This document shows, piece by piece, positions 38,893 through 47,082 of a stretch of DNA of 51,736 nucleotides. The notes below the pieces were generated by a model. That model worked only from the letters and a program-made list of their open reading frames with translations. It did not search any database and was not told the origin of the DNA. The translations under genes and the position numbers were made by a program. The stretch spans positions 1 through 51,736 of the forward strand of contig JALELK010000067.1 of assembly GCA_022768745.1 (NCBI GenBank). The letters run 5' to 3'. Within the stretch, counting starts at the first letter, position 1. Every line of letters begins with the position of its first letter. Source of the stretch: Lachnospiraceae bacterium. Its GTDB lineage: Bacteria > Bacillota > Clostridia > Lachnospirales > Lachnospiraceae.

Positions 38893-41871
38893 ATGCAGAT
38901 AGATCAGATTCGGTTAACAGACTTATTCAAAAACGAAAAAACCGGTGATGCAGACAGCATCATTTCAGGTACAAATACCCAAAAGACGACAGAAAAGAAT
39001 ACGGAAACTCTGCGGGAGATTTCTTTGGATTCCCCGTTTTATAATAAGAATAGATTAAAGCAGGACACCATTGCAGATCAGTTGGAAAAAGATATGCAAA
39101 GGGGCACAGATGAAACTGCCCTGATGAACCAGTTGGCGGTTTACGCAAACACCACTTCCCCAGAGGATTTGCAGAAAATGCTGCAGGATGGATTTGACCC
39201 TATGGATACGGATGTGGCCACTATTGTAACTGTGGTGGACCGGATTAAGCTGGCTTTGGCAAAGGGTGGCGCTGATATTTCCCAGATGGGTGGATTGTCT
39301 CAGGATAAGATTGAAGCCATGACCGGTAGTATTTCTGTGGCAAATCAAATCAGCAATCAGCTGGAAGAGATGGATATTCCTGTGGATGAGAATCTGCAAA
39401 AGGAAATTGAGACAGCGGTTGTCAAAGGGGAGGAACTTCAAAATCCTATTACCCCGGACAGTGTAAAATATCTGTTAAGCAATGAGATGGAGCCTACCAT
39501 AGATAATGTCTATCAGGCAAATTTTTCCGCCGGAAGTGCGGAATTGGGAGCCGATCAGCAGGAATATGAAGTGCAGGATGTGATTTCTACGGAGATGAGA
39601 GAGCAGTTTGCATCTGTGATACAGCAGACCTCTTTGGAGGAAAGTCCCGGGCTCTACGAGGATTGTCAGTGGCTGCTGGAAAACAATGTTCCGGTGACCG
39701 GGGAGAATTTAACCTATTTGCAACAGTTGAAAGGAATGGATGTGGACCTATCTGCTCAGGAGATGGCGGACATTATTACAGACGCAGTTGCAGAGGGAAA
39801 AAAGCCGGGAGAGGCAGTACTTTTTCCGGAGGACAGTATCATGGCGAAGGCCAGGGATGCCTATGACAATCAACAACAACAGTTGTCAAACCTCACCGCG
39901 ACCAGACAGAGGGATGAGGCGTGGATGCTGCTTTCTGTACAGGCAAATTACGCCCTTTTGAAAAAGGGAATTTCCATAGATACTATGGCAATTGAGGACG
40001 TGATTCAGGAAATTAAAAGTATGGAAAAGGAGTACCTGTCTCAGGTATTAGGCGGCGAGACTGTAGAGCAGACACAGGAGAACGTGGCAAACTATCTGGA
40101 CTTTTCCGAGAAGTTACAGGAAGTAAAGGATGCTCCGGCAGCGGTTTTGGGACAGTTTAAGGACATAGCAGAGGCAACCTTTTCCCAGTTGCATCAGGCG
40201 GCTCATTTTCAGCAGGATACCTACAAAGAGGCGGTGAGAAGATACGAGACTCTTTGGACGGCCCCAAGAAAGGATATGGGAGATTCCATCACGAAAGCCT
40301 TTGCCAATGTGGATGATATTTTAGATGATCTGAATTTGGAAACCTCTGAGGACAATCGTAGGGCTGTGCGGATTCTTTCCTATAATGAAATGGAACTGAC
40401 AAAAGAAAACATCCAGGCCATAAAGGCTTCTGACACTCAGGTGCAGAGAATGTTTAAAGTCCTGACACCGGCAGTGGTTACCAGGATGATAAAGGAAGGA
40501 AAAAACCCTCTGGATATGAAGATAGAGGATTTGACAGAGATGGCAGAGGATATGGCGCAAAAAGACGGTGCCCAGGATTCAGAGAAGTTTTCTAAATTTC
40601 TGTGGAAACTGGAACACACCGGGGATATTACACCGGAGGAGCGGGAGAGCTTTATCGGTGTATATCGACTGATTCATCAGGTGGAGGCAGGAGACGGAGC
40701 TGCTATCGGGGCGCTGATGGCTCAGGGAACCGATGTGACCCTTCGCAATCTGATGACAGCGGTCCGTTCCAAAAAACGCACAGGAAAAGAATATGGGGTG
40801 GACGATTCCTTTGGAGCAGTGGAGAGTTTCAATCGGGACAGTCTCTCTATTACAGAGCAGATTGAGATGGCATTTCAGACAAACTGCTTAAAAGAAGCGG
40901 GAGAGGATATGACTCCGGTAAAAATGAAGGAATTTAACGGAGAAGATGCTTATTTGGATTTGACTCCGGAACAGTTTAAAAATCAATTGGCTCAGATGAA
41001 CGGGGAAGAAGTCGCAAGACAGGAGCAGATGCAGGAAACCCAGTATGCCAATGAGACGAAGGAGCAGGTGACCCGGGCATTAAAGAGTGAGGAGCAGGTG
41101 TATGAGATTTTGGAGAGAAACGATTTGCCTGCTACACCGGCATTTTTAAACGGCGTGACGGAAATGTTGCGAGACCGCAATGAAATGTATCGCAAATTAC
41201 TGAAATACTCCGGTGAGGAGATTACGGATTCCTTGGATATCAGCGGTCTGATAGAGGATTTGATTGAAGACTTTGGAGAGGCTGTTAAGACTCCAAAGGA
41301 AATGGCAGATGCCCAGCGAAAGTTGGAGGAAACTGCGGAAAACGTTATGAAAAATATGTTGGTGGAAAAGGATGTAAGTTCCATTGATGTCCGGGGAATG
41401 AAGCTGGTTACCACTCAGATTAAGGCCATTGGCAAGATTGCGGAAAACAGCGAGACTTATAACATTCCTATTATGGTGGAAGACCAGGTGGGAAATCTTT
41501 CCTTAAAAATTGTCCGGGGCAGTGAGGAAAAGGGACTGGTAGAAGTGGCAATGGATATGGATGAGACCGGAGTGGTTTATGGTTCCTTCCGCTACGAGGC
41601 AGGGGAGATTTCCGGTGAGGTTTCCTTTGAGGAAAAAAATGTCCAGGAAATCTTTTCCCAGCATATGCACCTTTTGGCGGCGGATATGCAGGAGGCCACA
41701 GGCTTGCCGGTTTCCTTTAAATACAGTTGGGATAAGAATACGGACATCTCTGATTTTTATCAGGATAAGAATCCGGGATTTGAGACTACAAAAGAGGAAA
41801 ATGAGGTTTCTACAAAGGTTTTGTATGGAGTAGCAAGAAGTTTTATTCACTCTATTTCAGAAATTATTTAG
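38893..41871 (+). CDS. Large repeat protein (DUF6240-like) with FliK-like C-terminus
   Basis: A 992-residue hydrophilic, mostly helical protein with no signal peptide or cysteine-rich region. A short motif (L-L-x-N-x-M/V-x-x-T-x-x-N) recurs at least four times: near residue 193 (LLSNEMEPTIDN), 260 (LLENNVPVTGEN), 494 (ILSYNEMELTKEN) and 737 (ILERNDLPATPAF). Residues about 860-945 have the strand-helix pattern of the FliK hook-length-control C-domain (GNLSLKIV, VEVAMDMD, then a long helix). It lies 59 bases before flagellin and may share sigma-28 control, so a flagellar role is likely: hook-length control or a secreted structural protein. The family resembles DUF6240, of unknown function. Confidence 0.7.
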   Translation: MQIDQIRLTDLFKNEKTGDADSIISGTNTQKTTEKNTETLREISLDSPFYNKNRLKQDTIADQLEKDMQRGTDETALMNQLAVYANTTSPEDLQKMLQDGFDPMDTDVATIVTVVDRIKLALAKGGADISQMGGLSQDKIEAMTGSISVANQISNQLEEMDIPVDENLQKEIETAVVKGEELQNPITPDSVKYLLSNEMEPTIDNVYQANFSAGSAELGADQQEYEVQDVISTEMREQFASVIQQTSLEESPGLYEDCQWLLENNVPVTGENLTYLQQLKGMDVDLSAQEMADIITDAVAEGKKPGEAVLFPEDSIMAKARDAYDNQQQQLSNLTATRQRDEAWMLLSVQANYALLKKGISIDTMAIEDVIQEIKSMEKEYLSQVLGGETVEQTQENVANYLDFSEKLQEVKDAPAAVLGQFKDIAEATFSQLHQAAHFQQDTYKEAVRRYETLWTAPRKDMGDSITKAFANVDDILDDLNLETSEDNRRAVRILSYNEMELTKENIQAIKASDTQVQRMFKVLTPAVVTRMIKEGKNPLDMKIEDLTEMAEDMAQKDGAQDSEKFSKFLWKLEHTGDITPEERESFIGVYRLIHQVEAGDGAAIGALMAQGTDVTLRNLMTAVRSKKRTGKEYGVDDSFGAVESFNRDSLSITEQIEMAFQTNCLKEAGEDMTPVKMKEFNGEDAYLDLTPEQFKNQLAQMNGEEVARQEQMQETQYANETKEQVTRALKSEEQVYEILERNDLPATPAFLNGVTEMLRDRNEMYRKLLKYSGEEITDSLDISGLIEDLIEDFGEAVKTPKEMADAQRKLEETAENVMKNMLVEKDVSSIDVRGMKLVTTQIKAIGKIAENSETYNIPIMVEDQVGNLSLKIVRGSEEKGLVEVAMDMDETGVVYGSFRYEAGEISGEVSFEEKNVQEIFSQHMHLLAADMQEATGLPVSFKYSWDKNTDISDFYQDKNPGFETTKEENEVSTKVLYGVARSFIHSISEII

Positions 41872-41883
41872 TTCGGTAGATAT

Positions 41884-41909
41884 TAAAAAAGACGTGAAGC
41901 GTCCGATAT
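41884..41909 (+). promoter_or_regulatory. Sigma-28 (flagellar) promoter for flagellin
   Basis: TAAA (41884-41887), 14 bases, then TCCGATAT (41902-41909), against the consensus TAAA and GCCGATAT: a full -35 match and seven of eight in the -10. It lies 21 bases before the flagellin ATG. Confidence 0.85.
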
Positions 41910-41930
41910 AAAAAGTGTGAGGTACATGAG

Positions 41931-43364
41931 ATGAAAATAAATAACAATATTTCAGCAGTAATTACAAATAAACAGTTGCTTGGTACAGAGAGCGCTCTGG
42001 CAGCATCTATGGAGCGATTGTCTTCCGGATTAAAAATCAATCACGCGTCGGACAATCCATCCGGAATTGCTATTTCCGGTAAGATGCGCGCCCAGATTAA
42101 GGGATTGGATCAGGCTTCCCAGAACTCCTCCGATGGAACCAGTGTGTTGCAGATTGTGGACGGAGCGTTGGGAGAGGTTACGGATATGCTCCAGCGTATG
42201 AGAGAATTGGCAGTGCAGGCGGCAAACGGAACCAACTCCAGAAGTGAAAAGGAAGCATGTCAGTTGGAGATTGCATCCTTACGGGAAGAAATTGATAGGG
42301 TGTCTTCCACCACAGAGTTTAACACCAAGAGCCTTTTGGATGGCTCATTGGATGCCAGAGTGTACACCGACAAGGAGAATGTGGACAATGTTTCCCGCAC
42401 TTATGTGTCAGATTCTGTGCCTGAGGGAATTTATAAATTATCTGTGGACCAGCCGGCTACGAGAGCAGAGTATGCCACAGGAATATCTGTAGCGGATTTG
42501 GTGGGCAAAACCGGTTCTGTGCAGATTAACGGTTCCACAGCAGAGATTAACGCATCTATGACAGAGACAGAGATTAAGGCAACTCTGCGAGATGCGGCTG
42601 AGTATGGTGAGTGCGTTTTTGAGGAGAGAAACGGAAAGATTGTATTCCAGTCTGCCGAGTATGGCGCCCATGCCAGCATTGATATGATACAAAGTTTTGA
42701 TACAGATGCATTTCCGGGAGTGCCGAACCAGAAAACCACAAAGGATGCCAAAGCTGAAGTGATGGGACAGGTAGGAACGGATGCGGTAGTGACTTTAAAC
42801 ACAGACCCGGATGAGTCTGCCTTCAGTCAAAAGGCGACGGTGGGCTATGACGGAAATAAGATTACAATTACAGATACCAACGGATTCAAGATGTCTATGC
42901 TTTTGGAAGAAGACTTTTTTAATCAGGGAGCAAACAAGGAGATTGAGTTTTCTGTGACGGATGTTGGAATTATGGATTTGCAGATTGGTGCCAACGAGGG
43001 GCAGACTATGCAGCTTCGTATTCCGGCCACAGACATCGATAATCTGTATCTGGATAATATCAATGTAGCCACGGTAAACGGAGCGAAAAAGACCATGAGC
43101 AGTATCGATGATGCCATGACAAAAATCAACGAGATTCGTTCCAAGATTGGTGCCTATGAAAATCGTCTGGATTACACCGTAAGCAGTCTGGATTTAACCC
43201 AGGAAAATATGACTTCTGCCCTTTCCCGTATAGAGGATGTGGATATGGCAGAGGAAATGGTGGAATACACAAAGAATAATGTATTGCAGCAGGCAGGAAC
43301 CAGCGCCCTTTCTCAGGCGAACTCACTGCCGGAGCTGGCACTTCAGATGTTAGGAAACAGGTAA
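41931..43364 (+). CDS. hag: Flagellin
   Basis: Filament subunit of 477 residues. The conserved N-terminal D0/D1 region (MKINNNISAVITNKQL to about residue 145) and C-terminal D1/D0 region (about 385-477, ending in LQMLGNR) enclose a variable middle of about 240 residues. The TLR5-recognition segment LQRMRELAVQAANGTNS is intact (R91, E92, L93) with E113 further on. Two cysteines, C110 and C228, are unusual for flagellin. Expression is from the sigma-28 promoter just upstream, and a FliS-like chaperone follows six bases later. Confidence 0.97.
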   Translation: MKINNNISAVITNKQLLGTESALAASMERLSSGLKINHASDNPSGIAISGKMRAQIKGLDQASQNSSDGTSVLQIVDGALGEVTDMLQRMRELAVQAANGTNSRSEKEACQLEIASLREEIDRVSSTTEFNTKSLLDGSLDARVYTDKENVDNVSRTYVSDSVPEGIYKLSVDQPATRAEYATGISVADLVGKTGSVQINGSTAEINASMTETEIKATLRDAAEYGECVFEERNGKIVFQSAEYGAHASIDMIQSFDTDAFPGVPNQKTTKDAKAEVMGQVGTDAVVTLNTDPDESAFSQKATVGYDGNKITITDTNGFKMSMLLEEDFFNQGANKEIEFSVTDVGIMDLQIGANEGQTMQLRIPATDIDNLYLDNINVATVNGAKKTMSSIDDAMTKINEIRSKIGAYENRLDYTVSSLDLTQENMTSALSRIEDVDMAEEMVEYTKNNVLQQAGTSALSQANSLPELALQMLGNR

Positions 43365-43369
43365 GATAA

Positions 43370-43846
43370 ATGAGACAGGAAGAGATTGTGGATTTTAACC
43401 GGAAAATTGCAGAGAGCAATCCTACCCAGTTGATTTGTGTTCTCTATGAAATCTATTTTGCTTACCAGAGAGATGCCATCGAGGCGTTGGAGGCAGATAA
43501 TCAGGAGAAATACATAAAGGCAGTGAGAGGATGCAGCCGGGTGGTACAGCACCTGCGAAGTATTTTGGATTTTACCTATGAGATTTCCGGTGAGTTATAT
43601 GCACTGTATACCTTTGTGGCGAGAGAACTGGCAAAGGCAATGTATCGGAAAAAGAAACAGGAGATTCTGGATGCAGGAAAAATCATGAAGTCACTGGAGG
43701 AAGCATTTATTCAGGTGGCAAAAGAGGATTCCAGAGAGCCTATGATGAACAACACCCAAAAGGTAACGGTAGGACTTACCTATGGCAGACATCAGTTAAA
43801 TGAGTCGGTGGCAAAGGATATTGGGACCAGAGGATTCTGGGCGTAA
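43370..43846 (+). CDS. fliS: FliS-like flagellin chaperone
   Basis: A 158-residue all-helical protein. The segment SNPTQLICVLYEIYFAYQRDA matches the FliS start (NPxxLIxxLYdg), and LRSILDF and LYALYTFVARELAKA match its later helices. FliS binds the flagellin C-terminus to stop early polymerisation in the cytoplasm. It directly follows flagellin and is closed by two tandem terminators. Sequence divergence from textbook FliS leaves some doubt. Confidence 0.8.
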   Translation: MRQEEIVDFNRKIAESNPTQLICVLYEIYFAYQRDAIEALEADNQEKYIKAVRGCSRVVQHLRSILDFTYEISGELYALYTFVARELAKAMYRKKKQEILDAGKIMKSLEEAFIQVAKEDSREPMMNNTQKVTVGLTYGRHQLNESVAKDIGTRGFWA

Positions 43847-43849
43847 AAC

Positions 43850-43874
43850 AAGGGACACCTTAGGGTGTCCTTTT
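43850..43874 (+). terminator. Terminator after fliS
   Basis: A 10-bp stem (aagggacacc / ggtgtccttt, one G-T pair) with loop ttag and a short T run, directly after the fliS stop. Confidence 0.85.
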
Positions 43875-43892
43875 ATTATGAAGATATTAATG

Positions 43893-43929
43893 AAAAAAGA
43901 CAGCTACGTTTTGTGGCTGTCTTTTTTGT
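43893..43929. terminator. Second, bidirectional terminator
   Basis: A 12-bp stem (aaaaaagacagc / gctgtctttttt) around an 11-base loop, between convergent fliS and yaaL. Confidence 0.9.
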
Positions 43930-43952
43930 TTGAAGCAAATTGCCTCAGGGGG

Positions 43953-44165
43953 TTATAAATTCAATTGTTTGACTTTGGCTAACAAAAACTTGTGACGCAT
44001 CTGTACGGCTTTCACCTGATAAATGTAGTAATCGATAAGGTCCGGATCCGTCATGTATTCTAGGTTGGAATATGCATTGGCAAGGTCATGCTGGGTCTGG
44101 TGCAAATCTTCTATCAGGTCATCGACATGAGAATCTGTCTTTTGTGGGTGTGTAAGTAATCCCAT
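43953..44165 (-). CDS. yaaL: DUF2508 (YaaL-like) protein
   Basis: A 70-residue helical protein matching the YaaL/DUF2508 pattern: DDLIEDLHQTQHDLANAYSN, then MTDPDLIDYYIYQ and RHKFLLAKVKQL. Function is unknown. In Bacillus yaaL follows recR; here it is 6.3 kb from recR, inverted, with the LysM and flagellar genes between. The minus-strand start follows GTGAGG. Confidence 0.8.
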   Translation of the reverse strand: MGLLTHPQKTDSHVDDLIEDLHQTQHDLANAYSNLEYMTDPDLIDYYIYQVKAVQMRHKFLLAKVKQLNL

Positions 44166-44397
44166 TTGAAAACCTCACTTTCTTTTCCTCTCATATACAG
44201 TATGAGCGCAAATTCCATATTTATGCAGGAAAAACAGGAAATGTCAGGATGCACAATGAAAAAGATAAATTTTGTTAAAAACTTACAAATCCAAAACTTG
44301 CATGAAACGTCATGGTATTTGGAGAGCGTCGAATCTATAATGGGTCACATGAAAGGAGGGGTGATTAAGAATCGGATATGGGAAATTTACTTTAGGG
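44166..44397. other. Divergent intergenic region before the Tad locus
   Basis: No convincing gene. A perfect TATAAT at 44336-44341 could be the Tad promoter -10, but no good -35 stands 16-18 bases upstream. A strong binding site, AAAGGAGGGG (44352-44361), lies well before the first standard in-frame start of the prepilin peptidase at 44398. Confidence 0.4.
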
Positions 44398-44883
44398 ATG
44401 ATTGCCGTGGGGATGATGCTGGACATCAGAACCTGGCGTGTACCTAATTCCTACATTGTCTTATGTAGTATTACTGCCATTTATCTTTTGTATAACCAAA
44501 TGGGTGCGTGGGGATGTGTCTGTTTTTTAGGGAGATTTCTTCTGACGGTGGGATTTCTCTTTCCAATTTATCTGGTGGGAGGATTAGGAGCAGGAGATAT
44601 CAAGTTATTTGGGGTAATATCTGCGCTGATGGGTGTCAGAGATGCATTGTGGCTCATCATTGTATCTATTGTAATCGGAGCATCTATGGGGGTGCTTCGA
44701 TGGATCAGAAAAAAGCAGTTGGTTTCTAAGGGCAGCCATTTGGTTGCCCTTGGGAAAAAATGCTTTATCGACAGGCAAATATCTGCCGTTTTTCAAAATG
44801 CAAAGCAAGGAGAAAAAATCCATTTCACAGTGTGTATTTTTATTGCATATGTGGGATGGATGTGTAAGGAGGGAGTTTTTTGA
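44398..44883 (+). CDS. Type IV prepilin peptidase of the Tad locus (TadV/CpaA)
   Basis: Membrane aspartic peptidase that cuts prepilins and pseudopilins. The two catalytic aspartates are visible in MMLDIRTWRVPN and GLGAGDIKLFG (the GxGD motif). From ATG 44398 it has 161 residues with about four membrane helices, but the first helix is truncated and no binding site precedes this ATG. The true start probably lies upstream near 44361-44371, either at a non-standard codon or across a frameshift. The stop overlaps the next TTG start. Confidence 0.85.
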   Translation: MIAVGMMLDIRTWRVPNSYIVLCSITAIYLLYNQMGAWGCVCFLGRFLLTVGFLFPIYLVGGLGAGDIKLFGVISALMGVRDALWLIIVSIVIGASMGVLRWIRKKQLVSKGSHLVALGKKCFIDRQISAVFQNAKQGEKIHFTVCIFIAYVGWMCKEGVF

Positions 44884-45893
44884 CAGAAAATAAAGTTGCG
44901 GTATGTGATGGGGATAAGGCCTATGTGGAGGCATTTACTTCCTATCTGATGGAGCATATACCGGAGATAACCATTTATTCTTTTACATCGGAGGAAGCAT
45001 TTATTCATTGCGGAGAATCCTTTGAGGTGGGAATTTTAAGTGGAGATTTTTTAGGCGTGCTGGAGTTTAGCGGAGCAGATATGGTGAAGGAAAAACTGTA
45101 TTTGTGTGATGAAAATATTCTCCCTGAATATGAGCATTTGCCTATGGTGTATAAATATCAGTCCATGGAGATTGTAGAGGAAATGCTAAGGAGAATGTTC
45201 CAAAGGCAATCTAAGAATTGGTGGGATAAAAGGTCTGATATCAAAACAAAGGTTGTAGGGATATATTCACCTATTTCCCACGAGTTGTCGATGCCTTTTG
45301 CTTTGTCTCTCAGCGAGATATACAGAGAGAGGGGAAGGGTATTGTTTTTGGATATTGAGGAGAACAGTATTATGGGGGATATGACAGGTCAGAGATGTGA
45401 TAAGAGTCTGATGGACCTTTTATATATGATTGTGCAGCAGGAACATTACAGTATTGGGGATTATATCAGTTCTTTTATGGGAGTGGATTATATCAATCCG
45501 TTTTCCAATCCGGAGGAATTGAATGATATCAGTGAGGAGATGTGGAATCAGTTGATGGACAGCCTCTTATCCATAGGATATGACACAGTAGTAATTTTAT
45601 TTGGAAGAACCATACCGGGATTTCGTAATATGCTGTCTCTCTGTGAGGATGTGGTGGTGTTGGGGAAACCAGGGGATTACTATCGGAAAAGTCAGGCAAA
45701 TTTTATGGAGTATGTAAAAACTGTTTGCGATAACGTTCCTATGAGACAGGTTTCACTGCCTATGACAGCAGGAAATCTGGTGGATGGAACCTATGCCATG
45801 GAAGAACTGGTGCAGGGAAATTTGGGAATGTTTGTGCGAAAGGCAATGCAGGAATGGGTCGGCGTTCGGGATGTGGGATATGGAACGGCTTGA
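44880..45893 (+). CDS. CpaE/TadZ-like pilus localisation protein
   Basis: A 337-residue cytoplasmic protein. Residues about 1-115 resemble a degenerate receiver domain and about 120-335 a MinD/ParA-like ATPase fold, the plan of CpaE/TadZ proteins that place Tad pili at the pole. The Walker A is lost: the segment reads VVGIYSPISHELS (residues 125-137) without GKT or a lysine. The strand VLFLDIEEN and a later DTVVILFG segment are kept. TTG start 44880 overlaps the previous stop and follows AAGGAGGG. It overlaps the tadA start. Confidence 0.75.
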   Translation: MTENKVAVCDGDKAYVEAFTSYLMEHIPEITIYSFTSEEAFIHCGESFEVGILSGDFLGVLEFSGADMVKEKLYLCDENILPEYEHLPMVYKYQSMEIVEEMLRRMFQRQSKNWWDKRSDIKTKVVGIYSPISHELSMPFALSLSEIYRERGRVLFLDIEENSIMGDMTGQRCDKSLMDLLYMIVQQEHYSIGDYISSFMGVDYINPFSNPEELNDISEEMWNQLMDSLLSIGYDTVVILFGRTIPGFRNMLSLCEDVVVLGKPGDYYRKSQANFMEYVKTVCDNVPMRQVSLPMTAGNLVDGTYAMEELVQGNLGMFVRKAMQEWVGVRDVGYGTA

Positions 45894-47082
45894 AGACAGA
45901 GTTCGGGAGGCGGTACTTCGGCGAATTGACTTGTCCAGGGATGTTTCTGACCAAGAGATGCTATCGATTATTCAGGATGAAATATGCCGGGTGGGAAAAG
46001 AGACGTATTTGTCTATTGCACAACGGATGGATATTCAGAAAAAAGTTTTTCACGGGTTAAGAAAACTGGATGTTTTGGAGGACTTGCTGGCGGATGATAC
46101 CATAACGGAAATTATGGTTAATGGGGCAGATCACATTTATATAGAAAGAGAAGGAAAAATTCAGGAATGTGATTTGAAATTTTCATCGGAGGAAAAACTG
46201 GAAGATATTATTCAGAAAATAGTGGCTGCAAATAATAAGGTGGTAAATTCGTCCCACCCGATTGTGGATACGAAATTGGAGGATGGAACCAGAATTAATA
46301 TTGTACTTCCTCCGGTTGCTGTGGATTTTTGCACTATGAGCATAAGAAAATTCCCAAAAGAACAGATTACCATGGAAAAACTCATATCCATGAATGCAAT
46401 GTCTGAGGAAGTTGGTGAATTTGTGAAAGAATTGGTTCGGGCAAAATACAACATAATGGTGTCCGGTGGGACAGGGTCAGGAAAGACCACCTTTTTAAAT
46501 GCTATGGCACAGTTTATTCCTGAAGATGAAAGGGTGGTAACCATAGAAGACTCTGCAGAGTTGCAATTGATCAATGTGAAAAATCTGGTGAGATTGGAAG
46601 CCAGAGAGGCCACAATGGAAGGAAAATTGGAGGTGTCCATACGGGATTTGGTCAGAACGGCTTTACGAATGCGCCCGGATCGAATTATCGTTGGCGAGTG
46701 CAGGGGGAAAGAGGCACTGGAGGTTTTGCAGAGTTTTGGAACCGGTCACGATGGAAGTTTTAGCACAGGCCATGCCAATTCGGCAAAGGATATGATATCC
46801 AGGCTGGAAACCATGTCATTAATGGCGGGGGAAATGCCATTGGAAGCGATTCGTGCTCAAATTGTTTCCGGTGTGGATATTATTATTCATTTGGGAAGAC
46901 TCAGGGATAAAAGCAGAAAATTACTCCAAATAGAAGAAGTCTTGGGGATGAAAAATGGGGAGATTCAGTTGCAGACCATATATGAACTTAATGAGGAAGA
47001 TTACGGGAGAGGGAAAAAGGAGCATTGGATCAAAAGAAACGAGTTGTATCACAGAGAAAAACTATTTCGGGCAGGTTTGTAA
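45871..47082 (+). CDS. tadA: Tad pilus assembly ATPase TadA/CpaF
   Basis: Hexameric secretion ATPase driving pilus extension and perhaps retraction. About 403 residues: N-terminal helices, the segment ITEIMVNGADHIYIE, and the core ATPase with Walker A SGGTGSGKTT (K205), the Asp box DSAELQL, a Walker B region RMRPDRIIVGECRG and the His-box GHDGSFSTGHANS. The start is uncertain: ATG 45871 or ATG 45880, both inside the previous gene and both with weak binding sites. Confidence 0.93.
   Translation: MWDMERLEDRVREAVLRRIDLSRDVSDQEMLSIIQDEICRVGKETYLSIAQRMDIQKKVFHGLRKLDVLEDLLADDTITEIMVNGADHIYIEREGKIQECDLKFSSEEKLEDIIQKIVAANNKVVNSSHPIVDTKLEDGTRINIVLPPVAVDFCTMSIRKFPKEQITMEKLISMNAMSEEVGEFVKELVRAKYNIMVSGGTGSGKTTFLNAMAQFIPEDERVVTIEDSAELQLINVKNLVRLEAREATMEGKLEVSIRDLVRTALRMRPDRIIVGECRGKEALEVLQSFGTGHDGSFSTGHANSAKDMISRLETMSLMAGEMPLEAIRAQIVSGVDIIIHLGRLRDKSRKLLQIEEVLGMKNGEIQLQTIYELNEEDYGRGKKEHWIKRNELYHREKLFRAGL

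Noticed and set aside
43861-43874. gggtgtcc segment resembling the arm of the inverted repeat at 50752
   Set aside because: The match covers only seven bases and belongs to the fliS terminator stem, so it is not another copy.
44166-44447. 93-codon frame before the prepilin peptidase
   Set aside because: Overlaps the peptidase in another frame and shows no protein-like pattern; only its last part matters, as evidence for a possible frameshift.
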